From NCBI GenBank assembly GCA_016432585.1, contig CP066696.1, positions 576,113-640,112 on the forward strand: DNA of 64,000 bases, read 5' to 3'. A model generated the notes under the pieces. It was not told where the DNA came from and ran no database searches. It was given only the letters and a program-made list of their open reading frames with translations. The stretch comes from Candidatus Saccharibacteria bacterium (lineage in GTDB: Bacteria > Patescibacteriota > Saccharimonadia > Saccharimonadales > Saccharimonadaceae). Shown here one piece after another: positions 25,941 through 34,754 of the stretch (the first letter of the stretch is position 1; every line of letters begins with the position of its first letter). The position numbers and the translations under genes were made by a program.

Positions 25941-25990
25941 GTCGACTGGCTGGCCCGCGGAGCGCTCGCTCCCGGGCCGGCCGATCGACC
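25940..25990 (+). terminator. 3' hairpin of GC-rich unit D
   Basis: Long stem GGTCGA...GGC-T-GGCCCG / CGGGCC-G-GCC...TCGACC beginning at the last base of the stop codon. No strong T tract follows, only ATTGACAAAT. Confidence 0.75.
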
Positions 25991-26069
25991 ATTGACAAAT
26001 CTACTTTTTGACTGGAATACGCCCTGCCGGCTACCGGCTGGGCTATTTCATGCTAGAATTAAATTCAGT

Positions 26070-26423
26070 ATGAAGCCTCGAATTTACAGTATCAGTTTCG
26101 CTCGTATTTATCCGCTTTATATAACTAAAGCCGAGAATAAAGGGCATACCAAAGAAGAGGTCGACACAATTATCTTTTGGCTGACCGGCCATACGCAAAA
26201 AACGCTTGCGAAACAGCTTGAAAAACAGACCGATCTCGAAACTTTTTTCGCAGAGGCGCCCAAACTCAACCCCGCGCGCACGTTAATTAAAGGTGTAATT
26301 TGTGGCGTTCGCGTAGAGGATATCGAAGAGCCAACGATGCGCGAAATTCGCTACCTCGATAAGCTTATCGACGAACTCGCACGGGGAAAGGCGATCGAAA
26401 AGATCCTTCGAACCGACAGCTAG
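26070..26423 (+). CDS. DUF2200 protein
   Basis: A 117-residue cytoplasmic protein. [41 protein letters not shown] and [41 protein letters not shown], read with breaks, match DUF2200 along its full length. The start at 26070 is chosen because TGC-TAGAAT ends 10 nt above and the family begins here. A longer frame upstream would run into the hairpin of unit D. Its last four bases overlap the convergent reductase gene. No function known. Confidence 0.88.
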   Translation: MKPRIYSISFARIYPLYITKAENKGHTKEEVDTIIFWLTGHTQKTLAKQLEKQTDLETFFAEAPKLNPARTLIKGVICGVRVEDIEEPTMREIRYLDKLIDELARGKAIEKILRTDS

Positions 26424-27082
26424 GCCCTTGTCTCCACTATTTCGACCCTAGCTGGCTCACGCATTATTTTAGCAAAACGATACCTATAGTCGTCACCGCG
26501 AAGCTTCATTACTTCCCCCGCCACCCATGCGGGGTCAAGCATACTGCTAACGTCATGGTCGGTACCTTCCCAAAATGCCGTATCCATTCCGGCAGGGCCA
26601 GCTACTAATACCTTAGCGATGCGACCATCCTCGGCCATAGCATTACTAAAATGAGCAGCTCCTGCTTTTGCAAAATTATATATGGGCTCTAGCTTGCGAG
26701 GCGTCCACTGCGACGTAGACGTAATAGTAATAAGTTCCCTCAGCTTGCCTTGCTTTGCTAGCACGGCTTGCACCGCATAAATGAGACCACGACCACCGAC
26801 GTCTATCATTTCTTCTATTTGCTTTTCAGTTAGATCGGTCACACTGCCTTCCTGAAAGTAACCGGCCGCATACACTAGGGTAGTGATCTCTGGCATTTTT
26901 GTTATAAAATCGTTGAGTCGTTGAGGTAAATCTGGGGCAGAGAGATCAAAAGATTCGTAATGAAGCGACGGCTCATCCAGCTTGCGCCTTCCTGTTACGT
27001 ACACATCGTCACCCGAAATTTGCATATCTTTCGCTAATTCTAAACCTAAACCCGAAGTTCCACCAATAATAAGCGTATTCAT
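26420..27082 (-). CDS. short-chain dehydrogenase/reductase
   Basis: A 220-residue enzyme. [16 protein letters not shown] is the nucleotide-binding TGxxxGxG variant, with Arg-Arg-Lys at the end of the second strand favouring NADPH. The active-site Ser is in [26 protein letters not shown], where the expected YxxxK appears as Y..AK-A. The enzyme is short, lacking part of the usual C-terminal substrate loop. TGC-TATACT ends 6 nt above the ATG (leaderless). Substrate unknown. Confidence 0.85.
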   Translation of the reverse strand: MNTLIIGGTSGLGLELAKDMQISGDDVYVTGRRKLDEPSLHYESFDLSAPDLPQRLNDFITKMPEITTLVYAAGYFQEGSVTDLTEKQIEEMIDVGGRGLIYAVQAVLAKQGKLRELITITSTSQWTPRKLEPIYNFAKAGAAHFSNAMAEDGRIAKVLVAGPAGMDTAFWEGTDHDVSSMLDPAWVAGEVMKLRGDDYRYRFAKIMREPARVEIVETRA

Positions 27083-27115
27083 TCTATAAGTATAGCAAAA
27101 TCCGAAAGTCGGTGT

Positions 27116-27150
27116 CGCGCCGGAATGAGAAACTCTCCCATTCCGGCGCG
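27116..27150 (-). terminator. 3' hairpin of GC-rich unit E
   Basis: A perfect 12-bp stem CGCGCCGGAATG / CATTCCGGCGCG (27116-27127 with 27139-27150), extended by two more pairs. It lacks a T tract on the transcribed strand. Confidence 0.8.
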
Positions 27151-27176
27151 AACGTAGACGCGTGCTGGTCTTGTGA

Positions 27177-28106
27177 TCAGAGCCTGACCCCGAAGCCCAT
27201 CTCCTCGAGCCACTGCTGTCCCTCGCGGGGGCTGGCGGTGTTGAAGAGTCGAACGAGGCTCAGGTCGAGCCCCTCGTCGAGGATCGTCTGGTAGTGCTTG
27301 CGGATCCCGTCTTCGGCGACCGAGTCGAGGTTGCCGTTCTTCAGATGAACGAGATCATCCGCCGCGCGACCACTGCCCACAGCGCCGAGCACCGGGATGT
27401 CGTCGCGGAGCGCGAGCAGCACTTCTTCTGCAGTGACTCCACCCCCACTCAGCACCAGCATCCCCGACCGGCCGACGCCGGAATCGGCGAACAGCCGGAG
27501 CAGTTCGATGTACTTGGGCAGATCGCCATTCCAGCCCGCCGGAGTGCTGGCACCTTTCTGAAGAATCCAGAGGAGGTGTAGCAGCGGATTGGGAATGGCG
27601 CTCTTGTCGAGATCCTCGGCGAGCTGGAAGCTGGAATGCTCCCCGCCATAGCCGAGGGTTTCGTTGGTACGGGGAGTGTGGCCCCAGGTGCGGGGCCACA
27701 ACTCCGGCTGATCCGGGTAGAGGCGCCGGGCGATGGCGTACGCCAGGCCTGGCGCCTCTACTGCGGTCATCGAACCGGTGAGGGGATTGGTTCCGTCCAG
27801 GACTCGCGTACCGCCGCTGCCGAGGGCGATCTGGTTGAGCCGGAACGGCTCCGCCGGATTGCCACCGAACAGGCGGACCACCAGGTCGAACAGCGCCAGG
27901 CGTTCGGCCTCTGTGCGGATAGTCGTTGCACCGGCGACGTTGAGGTTGCCCTCGACGCCCTTCATGGTACGAAGGACGACCGGAGCGGGAACCTCCTCGT
28001 TCACGTCGCTGACCACCAGGGCCACGTTGCGGCCGCTGACACTCGAAACGAGCCGAGTGTCCCGGGCCTCGCCCGGGACAAAGAACTCGTCGTAGCGAAT
28101 AGTCAT
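27177..28106 (-). CDS. SLOG/LSDAT (TRPM-type) domain protein (GC-rich unit E)
   Basis: A 309-residue soluble protein. The C-terminal half holds LVLSGGGVTAEEVLLALRDDIPVLGAVGSGRAADDL (given here with its key positions Gly-Gly-Gly and Gly-Ser-Gly-Arg-x-Ala-Asp). The 'GSGRaaD' phrase is the signature of the SLOG superfamily LSDAT group, known from the N-terminus of TRPM channels and thought to bind nucleotide-derived ligands. The N-terminal half has LRTMKGVEGNLNVAG and no known motif. The start at 28106 follows GGAG. It is the second gene of a GC-rich pair; the upstream stop lies 17 bp before. Homology is by motif only. Confidence 0.65.
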   Translation of the reverse strand: MTIRYDEFFVPGEARDTRLVSSVSGRNVALVVSDVNEEVPAPVVLRTMKGVEGNLNVAGATTIRTEAERLALFDLVVRLFGGNPAEPFRLNQIALGSGGTRVLDGTNPLTGSMTAVEAPGLAYAIARRLYPDQPELWPRTWGHTPRTNETLGYGGEHSSFQLAEDLDKSAIPNPLLHLLWILQKGASTPAGWNGDLPKYIELLRLFADSGVGRSGMLVLSGGGVTAEEVLLALRDDIPVLGAVGSGRAADDLVHLKNGNLDSVAEDGIRKHYQTILDEGLDLSLVRLFNTASPREGQQWLEEMGFGVRL

Positions 28107-28123
28107 CGCTTTCTCCACTTCAC

Positions 28124-28966
28124 TTAGGGCGCAAAGCCCATTTGACGGACGACGGTCACGAGCTCGCGCTTGCTGCACGAGACCACGTGAGGATACGTAC
28201 TGCGGAAGTCCCGATCGTTCGCCAACTCGGTGGCAGTCCGACCAGAATCTTCCACGAGGAGCAGCTGCCACGGACTGTCACCCGGGGGGAGTGCAGCCAC
28301 GTGCAGGCATTCGTTGCGCGTCACTCTTCCTCCATTGAAGGCAAGGTGAAGCGACGAATACTGCGCCTCGTTTCGAAGCAGTTCCATGTAGTCGATCGAC
28401 ACTCGCCATTCGTCGTCCCACGTCAGTCCCGGCCTGTCGGTCGAGAACTGAAGCAGAAGACAAACTGGACAGCGTCCATCGACCACCGTGTACGAGCCGT
28501 GCCCTGGCGTGTTACTCACCATCATAAACCCGCCGTAAAGCGACAGGTCACCGATAGTAGGAACAATGCCGATGGTTCGGGCAGGCGCGCCCATAGCCGA
28601 GAGTTGCATGAGTGTATCCATGACCCCCGGCCGGGGCGTAATGTGTCCGAAACCGTGGTCAGGGCAGTGAACTCGGTGTTCGTCGCACGCCAGACATAGG
28701 CCTGGCGTTGGACGGTTGATGGTCATGGTGGCGCCAGCAATCACTGCGGCGTCACATGCTGATCCTCCTAGCGCATTGGCGAGAAGAAGACCAACGCCGT
28801 CACCTTCGGTTTCGCTCATAAGAGCGGCCCCTCCGGTAACGCGCACAATGCACTCTCGCCGGGACGCGGCAAGCCGTACAAGGTCGCGACGAGACAGGGC
28901 ACTGCGCCCTGGATCGCTAAGCGACGCGTGGCGAAGTGCAGTGCCGGGCAGCTTTCGCGGAGCCAC
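28124..28966 (-). CDS. Cys/His-rich protein of unknown function (GC-rich unit E)
   Basis: A 280-residue soluble protein. CLACDEHRVHCPDHGFGH has the Cys and His spacing of a zinc site and a later DGRCPVC adds two Cys, so one or two structural Zn sites are likely. The N-terminal part has REDL-type basic helices and the middle is rich in Gly. The start is GTG at 28966, chosen because GAGGAGG lies 8 nt upstream. It is the first gene of the pair with the SLOG-domain protein and shares its promoter, GC-rich codons and 3' hairpin. No family is recognised. Confidence 0.65.
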   Translation of the reverse strand: MAPRKLPGTALRHASLSDPGRSALSRRDLVRLAASRRECIVRVTGGAALMSETEGDGVGLLLANALGGSACDAAVIAGATMTINRPTPGLCLACDEHRVHCPDHGFGHITPRPGVMDTLMQLSAMGAPARTIGIVPTIGDLSLYGGFMMVSNTPGHGSYTVVDGRCPVCLLLQFSTDRPGLTWDDEWRVSIDYMELLRNEAQYSSLHLAFNGGRVTRNECLHVAALPPGDSPWQLLLVEDSGRTATELANDRDFRSTYPHVVSCSKRELVTVVRQMGFAP

Positions 28967-29079
28967 GTATTTCACCTCCTCAATCACAGACACACGCATG
29001 CGTCTAATGTACAAACAACTACCGGCGGGTTACCGGTAGCGTACTAGTGTTTTTTATCATATTACTCTTATTTTGTCTA
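28967..29079 (-). promoter_or_regulatory. promoter and leader of GC-rich unit E
   Basis: On the minus strand: TAGACA (29074-29079), exactly 17 bp, TAAAAA (29051-29056). It is weaker than the other units' boxes. A 7-bp hairpin CTACCGG / CCGGTAG (29019-29039) lies about five bases from the predicted start. The hairpin contains CCGGTAACCCGCCGG, nearly identical to one in the leader of unit H. GAGGAGG lies above the GTG start. Confidence 0.68.
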
Positions 29080-29103
29080 GACAGTCCAGCCGACAGAAGC
29101 CAC

Positions 29104-29598
29104 CTAAAGCCACCTTCGGGTCGATTGTTTATACTGCAAGTACTTGTTGCCAAACACTTTTTCAAGCTCTCGTTCTTCGTGCGGAATAACAACAAAGTTT
29201 AGCACCAAAAAATAAATAGCTGGTCCGATAAACGAAACCGGCGAACCAGCAAAAGTAGCCACGCCGACAACGAATAGAAGCTCAACCAGGTAAAGCGGGT
29301 TGCGGCTCAAACGAAAATACTTGTCTGTAATAAGTAATTTGGAAGTTTTGACCACATCGGTCGAGCCGCCACGCCGTATCATGAACGCGAGAATTGCCAT
29401 GCTAAGGCCTAAACTCCCAACGATAAGGACCGCGCCTACGACAGAACTGACCGTAGCAGCCGACAGCTGAGTATCGGGAAATAACTTGCCCAAAAGAAGA
29501 GCGATGATTATTGATGCAAAAAGCGTAAGGTCGGGAAGTGTATTTAGCGGTTTATTTTTCATAATATAAGCTGCGATGTATCCCTTGATAGTACTCAT
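29104..29598 (-). CDS. isoprenylcysteine methyltransferase-like membrane protein
   Basis: A 164-residue protein with four hydrophobic helices. YFRLSRNPLYLVELL and the end EERELEKVFGNKYLQYKQSTRRWL are the signature of the ICMT/PEMT-type membrane methyltransferase fold, which uses S-adenosylmethionine to methylate lipid-linked acceptors. The start could be residue 1 (29598) or the Met 12 codons downstream; TATACT is 13 nt above the former, giving a short leader. The acceptor is unknown. Confidence 0.8.
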   Translation of the reverse strand: MSTIKGYIAAYIMKNKPLNTLPDLTLFASIIIALLLGKLFPDTQLSAATVSSVVGAVLIVGSLGLSMAILAFMIRRGGSTDVVKTSKLLITDKYFRLSRNPLYLVELLFVVGVATFAGSPVSFIGPAIYFLVLNFVVIPHEERELEKVFGNKYLQYKQSTRRWL

Positions 29599-29644
29599 TA
29601 ATCATGTCGTTAGTATACCAAAATATACCAGCATAATCGGTATT

Positions 29645-29660
29645 GTGCAAAGTTCTGCAC
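29645..29660. promoter_or_regulatory. inverted repeat in front of an SDR gene
   Basis: GTGCA-N6-TGCAC, overlapping a second direct copy of TGTGCAA ending at 29667, within the probable promoter of the downstream gene. It has the size and position of a repressor operator, but no regulator is assigned. Confidence 0.4.
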
Positions 29661-29697
29661 TGTGCAATTATAACTACGACGTAGAAGGAGACGTTGA

Positions 29698-30528
29698 ATG
29701 GCCATTATATTATCTCTTAGAGGCAAAACAGCAATTGTAACAGGTGGCGCAAACGGCATTGGGCGAGCTACCGCCGAACAACTCGCGCAAGCAGAGGCCA
29801 CTGTAATTATTTTTGACATCGATGATGAGGCCGGACAAATGGTCGCCGCACAGGGCACAAACATCCACTTCATACATTGCGATATGGGCAATAAACAAGA
29901 TATCGACCGCGCATATCACGAGGCCATCGATTCCAATAAAAAGATCGACATACTTATAAATAATGTTGGCATCGAAGTACTTGACGGCCATATCATGGAG
30001 ATGTCTGAACAGGGTATTGCAAACATGGAACAGGTAAACGTGCAGGGGCCGTTCCATCTTACCCGACGTATAATGAACCATATGCAGAAACATGGCGGCT
30101 GTATTACGTTTGTAGCATCTACACAGGCACTTATCGTAGAAGGAGCGCCTAGTGTCTACAATATACAGAAAAACACCATTCTTGGCATGGTCAAGGCTTT
30201 TGCTGTGGCTGGGGGTCCGTTTGGGATTCGTGTTAATGCAGTATCACCGGGCGCCATAGCTACAGAGGGCATGGGATCGGCGGAGTCGGCTGGCGAAGAG
30301 CGAATCCGCGCCATCAACCACAACACGCCTCTCGGCAGGAGGGGACGTCCAGAAGAAGTAGCGCACGAAATCATCAACCTCTGTTTTGCTAAGTATACAA
30401 CTGGCGACAACCGCCTAGTCGACGGTGGCTTCAGTAAGGTCGCCCTACCGGTTGAGCTTAGACCGTCAAAGCGAAGCGTACTTAACGACCCTGATGCAGC
30501 ATTTTTCAATCACATCAGCCGAGAATGA
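29698..30528 (+). CDS. short-chain dehydrogenase/reductase
   Basis: A classical SDR of 276 residues. The cofactor site is VTGGANGIGRA, the structural motif LINNVGIEV, the active-site Ser in FVASTQ, and the YxxxK motif appears as YNIQKN, all in normal spacing. The C-terminal ASLVDGGF-like end appears as NRLVDGGFSK, then a 30-residue tail. AAGGAG lies 7 nt above the ATG. It is separate from the convergent exporter operon by 22 bp. Substrate unknown; a sugar or polyol is common for this type. Confidence 0.88.
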   Translation: MAIILSLRGKTAIVTGGANGIGRATAEQLAQAEATVIIFDIDDEAGQMVAAQGTNIHFIHCDMGNKQDIDRAYHEAIDSNKKIDILINNVGIEVLDGHIMEMSEQGIANMEQVNVQGPFHLTRRIMNHMQKHGGCITFVASTQALIVEGAPSVYNIQKNTILGMVKAFAVAGGPFGIRVNAVSPGAIATEGMGSAESAGEERIRAINHNTPLGRRGRPEEVAHEIINLCFAKYTTGDNRLVDGGFSKVALPVELRPSKRSVLNDPDAAFFNHISRE

Positions 30529-30550
30529 GGAGCGTAACACAACCTCAGCC

Positions 30551-31318
30551 TTACGCAGTCTGGCGCTGAAACAACATGCGCGCAATCGCATACATAACGG
30601 CAGTGATACCCAGACACCAAATAGCAGTAATCCATGCGTGGTCTCCTACAGTGCCGTTCAAAAGAAGCGCACGGATTGCCTCGACAGCGTGATTGATAGG
30701 CTGTTCGCGGGCAAAACCCTCAAGCCAGTCTGGCAATGTCGAAATAAGCACGAAGCTGCTGCTAAGGTAGGGGAATAGCATCGTTGTAAACATAAACGAT
30801 CCGGCCGCTTCGATGTTTTTTACAAACAAGCCAAATGCCGCTGCCGCCCACGTTAAGGCCAACATTAACAGCCAAAGAATTCCAAAAACGCCTAGCCAAT
30901 CAGCAAAATCTGCAGTGGGCCGAAAACCAAGGGCAATCGCCAAAAGGGAAACGACAATCATGGCAAATGTATTGCGTATCATACTTGCAACAACATGCCC
31001 TGTTAAAACAGATGAGCTATTGATTGGCATCGAACGAAAGCGATCGATAATTCCTTTCATATTGTCATCGCACACACTAACGGCCGTGCCCGCCGTGCCA
31101 AAACTCAGGCACACCATAAAAACGCCAGGAACAACGTAGTTTATATATTCAGTACCCGTGTTGATTGCGCCACCAAAAATCGTGGTAAAAAGAACGAGGA
31201 GCATGACAGGAAGAATTATTGACATCGCCAATGCATCGACACTACGAAGATCGTGCTTAATCGATCGCTTTATCATTGTCCAAGAATTTCGCGTACCTTT
31301 AAATAGCTTCGTTTTCAT
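30551..31318 (-). CDS. ABC-2 type drug exporter permease (DrrB-like)
   Basis: A 255-residue permease with six helices. RSVDALAMSIILPVMLLVLFTTIFGGAI and FEXXREQPINHAVEAIRALLLNG-like end (AREQPINHAVEAIRALL) are typical of DrrB. The start is set at 31318; an ATG nine bases upstream is possible but its SD-like AAGG would be too close. The first codons overlap the end of the ATPase gene. With the TetR gene it forms a three-gene operon for efflux of hydrophobic drugs. Confidence 0.85.
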   Translation of the reverse strand: MKTKLFKGTRNSWTMIKRSIKHDLRSVDALAMSIILPVMLLVLFTTIFGGAINTGTEYINYVVPGVFMVCLSFGTAGTAVSVCDDNMKGIIDRFRSMPINSSSVLTGHVVASMIRNTFAMIVVSLLAIALGFRPTADFADWLGVFGILWLLMLALTWAAAAFGLFVKNIEAAGSFMFTTMLFPYLSSSFVLISTLPDWLEGFAREQPINHAVEAIRALLLNGTVGDHAWITAIWCLGITAVMYAIARMLFQRQTA

Positions 31319-32270
31319 GGCTGTCATCCTTCTTTTTATCGTTGTTGCCAGTAAGAGCAAAAAATACTTCGTCGAGCGATGGCGCGTGAAATGTCATGTC
31401 GCTAGGGTTTGATCCGGCGGCATGCAAGGTGTCCATCACTTTTTTAGTGTGAGCAACACTACCGTCGGTCTTAATACTAACCGTCACTCCGCCTTTTTTC
31501 GACAATACATCGCCAGGCTTGAACAAGCTAGCTGCCACTTCGGCCTCTTTTTGGGTTGCAAATGTCAGTTGCAGCGAGCGATCCCCAACGCGACGCTTTA
31601 GCTCTTCGGGCGTACCCTCGGCAACCACAACACCATCATCAATAACGATAATCGTATCAGCAAGTTGATCGGCCTCTTCCAGGTATTGCGTCGTCAAAAA
31701 GATAGTCACGCCTTTTTTGCGAAGCCCACCAATAATCTCCCACATTGCGCGGCGACTTCTAGGGTCGAGACCCGTCGTAGGTTCGTCTAAAAAGATTATC
31801 TCGGGCGAGTTAATAAGGCTCATCGCTAGGTCGAGCTTACGACGCATGCCGCCAGAATACGTACCAGATATTTTATCTGCATCATCCAGCAGATCAAACT
31901 GCGCGAGGAGCTGCTGAGTGCGCTCTTTCGTCTCTTTTTTATTAATACCGCACAGCTCGCCAATCATGGACATGTTTTCACGACCCGTCAGTTTTTCGTC
32001 GACTGCCGCATATTGGCCCGTAAGGCTGATCTTTGATCGAATAGCGCCAACTTCCAGGGCAAGTGCGTGACCTGCCACATACACTTCGCCGCTATCAAGC
32101 TTCGTGAGCGTGCTAAGTATCCGCACGGCTGTCGTTTTTCCGGCACCGTTTGGTCCAAGGACCGCAAAGACCGATCCTTTTTTAACGCGCAAATTAATGT
32201 CTTTTAGTATCGTTCGTTTGCCGTAGAATTTTGTTATGCCTTTGGCTTCGATTGCCAATTCACCGTTCAT
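31299..32270 (-). CDS. ABC transporter ATP-binding protein (DrrA-like)
   Basis: A 323-residue ATPase. Walker A is GPNGAGKTT, the signature YSGGMRRKLDLAMSL, Walker B IIFLDEPTTGLDPRSR, and the switch His is replaced in TTQYLEEADQLAD by Gln, the DrrA-type TTQYLEEAD phrase. The C-terminal region (about 220-305) matches DrrA-type accessory domains. The ATG overlaps the TetR stop (ATGA). GGAGA lies just upstream inside the TetR gene. It powers the DrrB-like permease. Confidence 0.9.
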   Translation of the reverse strand: MNGELAIEAKGITKFYGKRTILKDINLRVKKGSVFAVLGPNGAGKTTAVRILSTLTKLDSGEVYVAGHALALEVGAIRSKISLTGQYAAVDEKLTGRENMSMIGELCGINKKETKERTQQLLAQFDLLDDADKISGTYSGGMRRKLDLAMSLINSPEIIFLDEPTTGLDPRSRRAMWEIIGGLRKKGVTIFLTTQYLEEADQLADTIIVIDDGVVVAEGTPEELKRRVGDRSLQLTFATQKEAEVAASLFKPGDVLSKKGGVTVSIKTDGSVAHTKKVMDTLHAAGSNPSDMTFHAPSLDEVFFALTGNNDKKKDDSHENEAI

Positions 32271-32920
32271 TTTTTGTCTCCTTTTTTCACAATCATAAGC
32301 GCCGTTTCTACAAGGTTATTACTAAATCGTTCCAGATCGGCGTTGGGTCGCAGTGGCAAAAGTGCCAAAAAGTTATCGCGCGCGGCATCAATAATAAGCG
32401 CGGCATGTTCTACGTCGAACTCGCCAAATTCGCCGCTTTTTTGACCCGCGGACATAATATCCTCAAGAAGTTTCGTCGCAGGATCGGCCTGCGGCTCGTC
32501 GTTTTCGTCGGCCATGTAGGTTATGCGACCGTTAGCGTCGCGGGAATTAAACGATATTTCAACGATTGCCGGAAAACGCTTCGGGTGCGTACCCATATGT
32601 GCCAGGTCGGCTTCTATCGCCACTCGCAGCTTGTCGGCCGCGGTTGGTGCGGCATCAACAACCGCCTGCACATGCTGAATGCGATCCATCGAAATAGTCA
32701 TTAAAACTTCGTACAGAAGCTCTTTTTTATCTTTAAAATGATACGATATCAGGCTTGGGCTGATTTTTGCGTGCTTGGCAATTCGATTAAACGAAAGGTT
32801 GATATAGCCGTAGTCAGCCAAAACCTCAATCGTCGCCTCGACAATCTGGGCGCGACGCGCTTGTTCAATAAAACTACGCACTGGCGCAGATTGGTCATCT
32901 GTATTATTTTTTGAATGCAT
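32267..32920 (-). CDS. TetR-family regulator of the DrrAB-like exporter
   Basis: A 217-residue repressor. The N-terminal helix-turn-helix is in EVLADYGYINLSFNRIAKHAKISPSLISYHFKDKKELLYEV (key phrase SLISYHFKDK). The C-terminal half is a variable ligand domain. The ATG at 32920 is preferred over a TTG two codons earlier because TATATT ends 6 nt above it (leaderless). It is the first gene of the operon, so it probably represses itself and the exporter until a ligand binds. Confidence 0.88.
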   Translation of the reverse strand: MHSKNNTDDQSAPVRSFIEQARRAQIVEATIEVLADYGYINLSFNRIAKHAKISPSLISYHFKDKKELLYEVLMTISMDRIQHVQAVVDAAPTAADKLRVAIEADLAHMGTHPKRFPAIVEISFNSRDANGRITYMADENDEPQADPATKLLEDIMSAGQKSGEFGEFDVEHAALIIDAARDNFLALLPLRPNADLERFSNNLVETALMIVKKGDKK

Positions 32921-33013
32921 GACCAAAATATAACATATGCGTTCAATATATACAAGATTTTATTGTTAAACGATTGGTGTCCAAAATTTACGCGCGTGAT
33001 AAAGTAATATTAT

Positions 33014-33583
33014 ATGAGCAAAATTATCCTTGAAATCACCATGTCACTCGACGGGTTTGTTGCCGGTCCAAATATTAGTATCGAAAACCCGCTAGGCGAG
33101 GGTGGCGAGCGTTTGCACGACTGGCTTTTTAGCGCCAAAACCAGCGTCGACGACGCGGTATTAGCGGCAGTACACGACAACGCAGGGGCTGTCGTTGTTG
33201 GTGGTCGCACCTACGCTATTGCAATAGACGACGCATGGGAAGGCAAGACACCATTTGATATTCCGGCTTTCGTTGACACCTACGCGCTGCCAAACACAGA
33301 AAAAGAGGGCTTTACCTATATAACCACCGGCCTAGAAGATACCATCGCCCAGGCAAAAAAGACCGCAGGCGAAAAGGATATTTGGGTTATGGGTGGCGGC
33401 AGTACGGTTGCAGCTTGTATCGAAAACGGATGGTACGACGAAATCTATCTGCACGTTGCACCGGTTTTGCTAAAACAAGGCCTCTATCTTTTTGATCACT
33501 TAAGCGACCAGCGCGTAGAGTTTAAAAACCTGGGTGCTAGCCAAAGCCCGCAGGCAACGCATATTGTTTTAGGCAAGATTTAA
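33014..33583 (+). CDS. dihydrofolate reductase-family protein (RibD C-terminal type)
   Basis: A 189-residue enzyme. KIILEITMSLDGFVAGPN, VVVGGRTYAIAIDDAW and VMGGGSTVAACIENGWYDEIYLHVAPVLL fit the RibD-C/YwjB reductase family. The GGGS nucleotide loop suggests NADPH. Relatives act in flavin or folate-like metabolism, but many single-domain versions have no known substrate. A TA-rich stretch lies immediately upstream without an SD, so the mRNA is probably leaderless. Confidence 0.85.
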   Translation: MSKIILEITMSLDGFVAGPNISIENPLGEGGERLHDWLFSAKTSVDDAVLAAVHDNAGAVVVGGRTYAIAIDDAWEGKTPFDIPAFVDTYALPNTEKEGFTYITTGLEDTIAQAKKTAGEKDIWVMGGGSTVAACIENGWYDEIYLHVAPVLLKQGLYLFDHLSDQRVEFKNLGASQSPQATHIVLGKI

Positions 33584-33593
33584 AAGAGCACGA

Positions 33594-33959
33594 CTATTTA
33601 ATAAGCTGCTGTACCGACCACGTATTTCCATCTGGATCACTGAAAAAGGTAAAGATTCCCCATGGCATGGTTTGTACCTCTGAAGCCTCGACACCGTTCT
33701 TTTTCAGCTCATCGTAGACCGCCTGCGTGTCGTCGACAACCACCTGAAGACCCTGTTGGCTACCCGGCTTCATCTCGGTAACGCCTTCGCCGATAACAAT
33801 CGAACAAGCCGAACCCTCTGGCGTTAGCTGCACAAACCGCACAGATTCGCTAACGCGGTGGTCGTGATCAAGATTAAAGCCTACTTTGTTCGTATAAAAA
33901 TCGATTGCTTTATCTACATTTGTCACCGGCACTGGTACAAGTTCTAATTTCATTTTCAT
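33594..33959 (-). CDS. glyoxalase/VOC-family protein
   Basis: A 121-residue protein built of two betaalphabetabetabeta modules. VPVTNVDKAIDFYTNKVGFNLDHDHRV and the end FTFFSDPDGNTWSVQQL are the family signature. Metal-ligand candidates are His in DHDH and Glu in several positions, but the first-strand His common in metal enzymes is replaced (LELVPV). It may be an enzyme or a drug- or metabolite-binding protein. GGAG lies above the ATG. Confidence 0.85.
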   Translation of the reverse strand: MKMKLELVPVPVTNVDKAIDFYTNKVGFNLDHDHRVSESVRFVQLTPEGSACSIVIGEGVTEMKPGSQQGLQVVVDDTQAVYDELKKNGVEASEVQTMPWGIFTFFSDPDGNTWSVQQLIK

Positions 33960-34036
33960 ATTGTTTCTCCTTTGCTTTGTTGATACATGTATTTAAACAC
34001 GCACAGCAAGGGTGAGTTTTGTAAAAAAACGACAAT

Positions 34037-34714
34037 CTATAACTTGTGAATATAGCCGGTGGCCGACGATCCCGCGCCCATGATCTTTTTGAGATCTTTG
34101 GTAAGGTGGGACTGATCAGTATAGCCCACCTCGGCCGCCACTTCGGCGGTTACCGTTCCGGCCTGTAGCATTGCCACTGCGTCTTGCGCTCGCCGTATTT
34201 TGCCCAGCGCCTTACGACTAATGCCCGTCACCTCGTGGAAATGCCGCTGCATCGTGCGACTCGACATAGCTTTGGGGCGGCCTTCGAGTACCGAAGCCAC
34301 TACATCATCTTGCTTCAAAATCCCCGCAGAAACCATTGCCTCTACAAGTTTTTCTGCCGTGTCGTATTCGGGAAACTCAAATGCATGATCCAGCAAAATA
34401 AAACGCCCCGCAGTATCGTTTGGCAACATAATTGTCGCATCGACCAATTCATCACCCTTAAATCCCGCCAAGTACGCACTTGCCGTAAAAGAAATAACTA
34501 CAGCGCTTGTGCCAGCAGCGTAGGGCACAGGCAAATACTTCGTCTGTTGTCCCGCGAGCATCATCATCCGGGTGCCATCTTGCAATTGCAGGGCAAGCAA
34601 ATCCCACGCGCAATCGGGCGTTGCAATATACACGCCATCGGTAATGTTTTGCGTATGCCACACGCGGGCAATTAAAGGGCTCGCCGACAACCGGCTGGTG
34701 TGTTTTTGGGTCAT
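34037..34714 (-). CDS. AraC-family transcriptional regulator
   Basis: A 225-residue regulator. The N-terminal about 130 residues resemble a cupin-like sensor. The C-terminal region has two helix-turn-helix units, with SSRTMQRHFHEVTGISRKALGKIRR and AEVAAEVGYTDQSHLTKDLKKIMG typical of the family (recognition helix in DQSHLTK). TAGAAT (34721-34726, minus strand) ends 6 nt above the ATG (leaderless). Its target is unknown. Confidence 0.85.
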   Translation of the reverse strand: MTQKHTSRLSASPLIARVWHTQNITDGVYIATPDCAWDLLALQLQDGTRMMMLAGQQTKYLPVPYAAGTSAVVISFTASAYLAGFKGDELVDATIMLPNDTAGRFILLDHAFEFPEYDTAEKLVEAMVSAGILKQDDVVASVLEGRPKAMSSRTMQRHFHEVTGISRKALGKIRRAQDAVAMLQAGTVTAEVAAEVGYTDQSHLTKDLKKIMGAGSSATGYIHKL

Positions 34715-34754
34715 GTATCTATTCTATACGAAAGTATGTTCAGGGGCTTATCTA

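Noticed and set aside
26022-26045. GC-rich hairpin GCCC-T-GCC...GGC-T-GGGC before the DUF2200 gene as a further cassette
   Set aside because: The gene itself has native codons. The hairpin is probably a remnant or terminator edge of unit D.
27294-28699. Long plus-strand frames opposite the SLOG-domain operon
   Set aside because: Antisense shadows of GC-rich genes; composition is Arg/Pro-rich and start contexts are poor.
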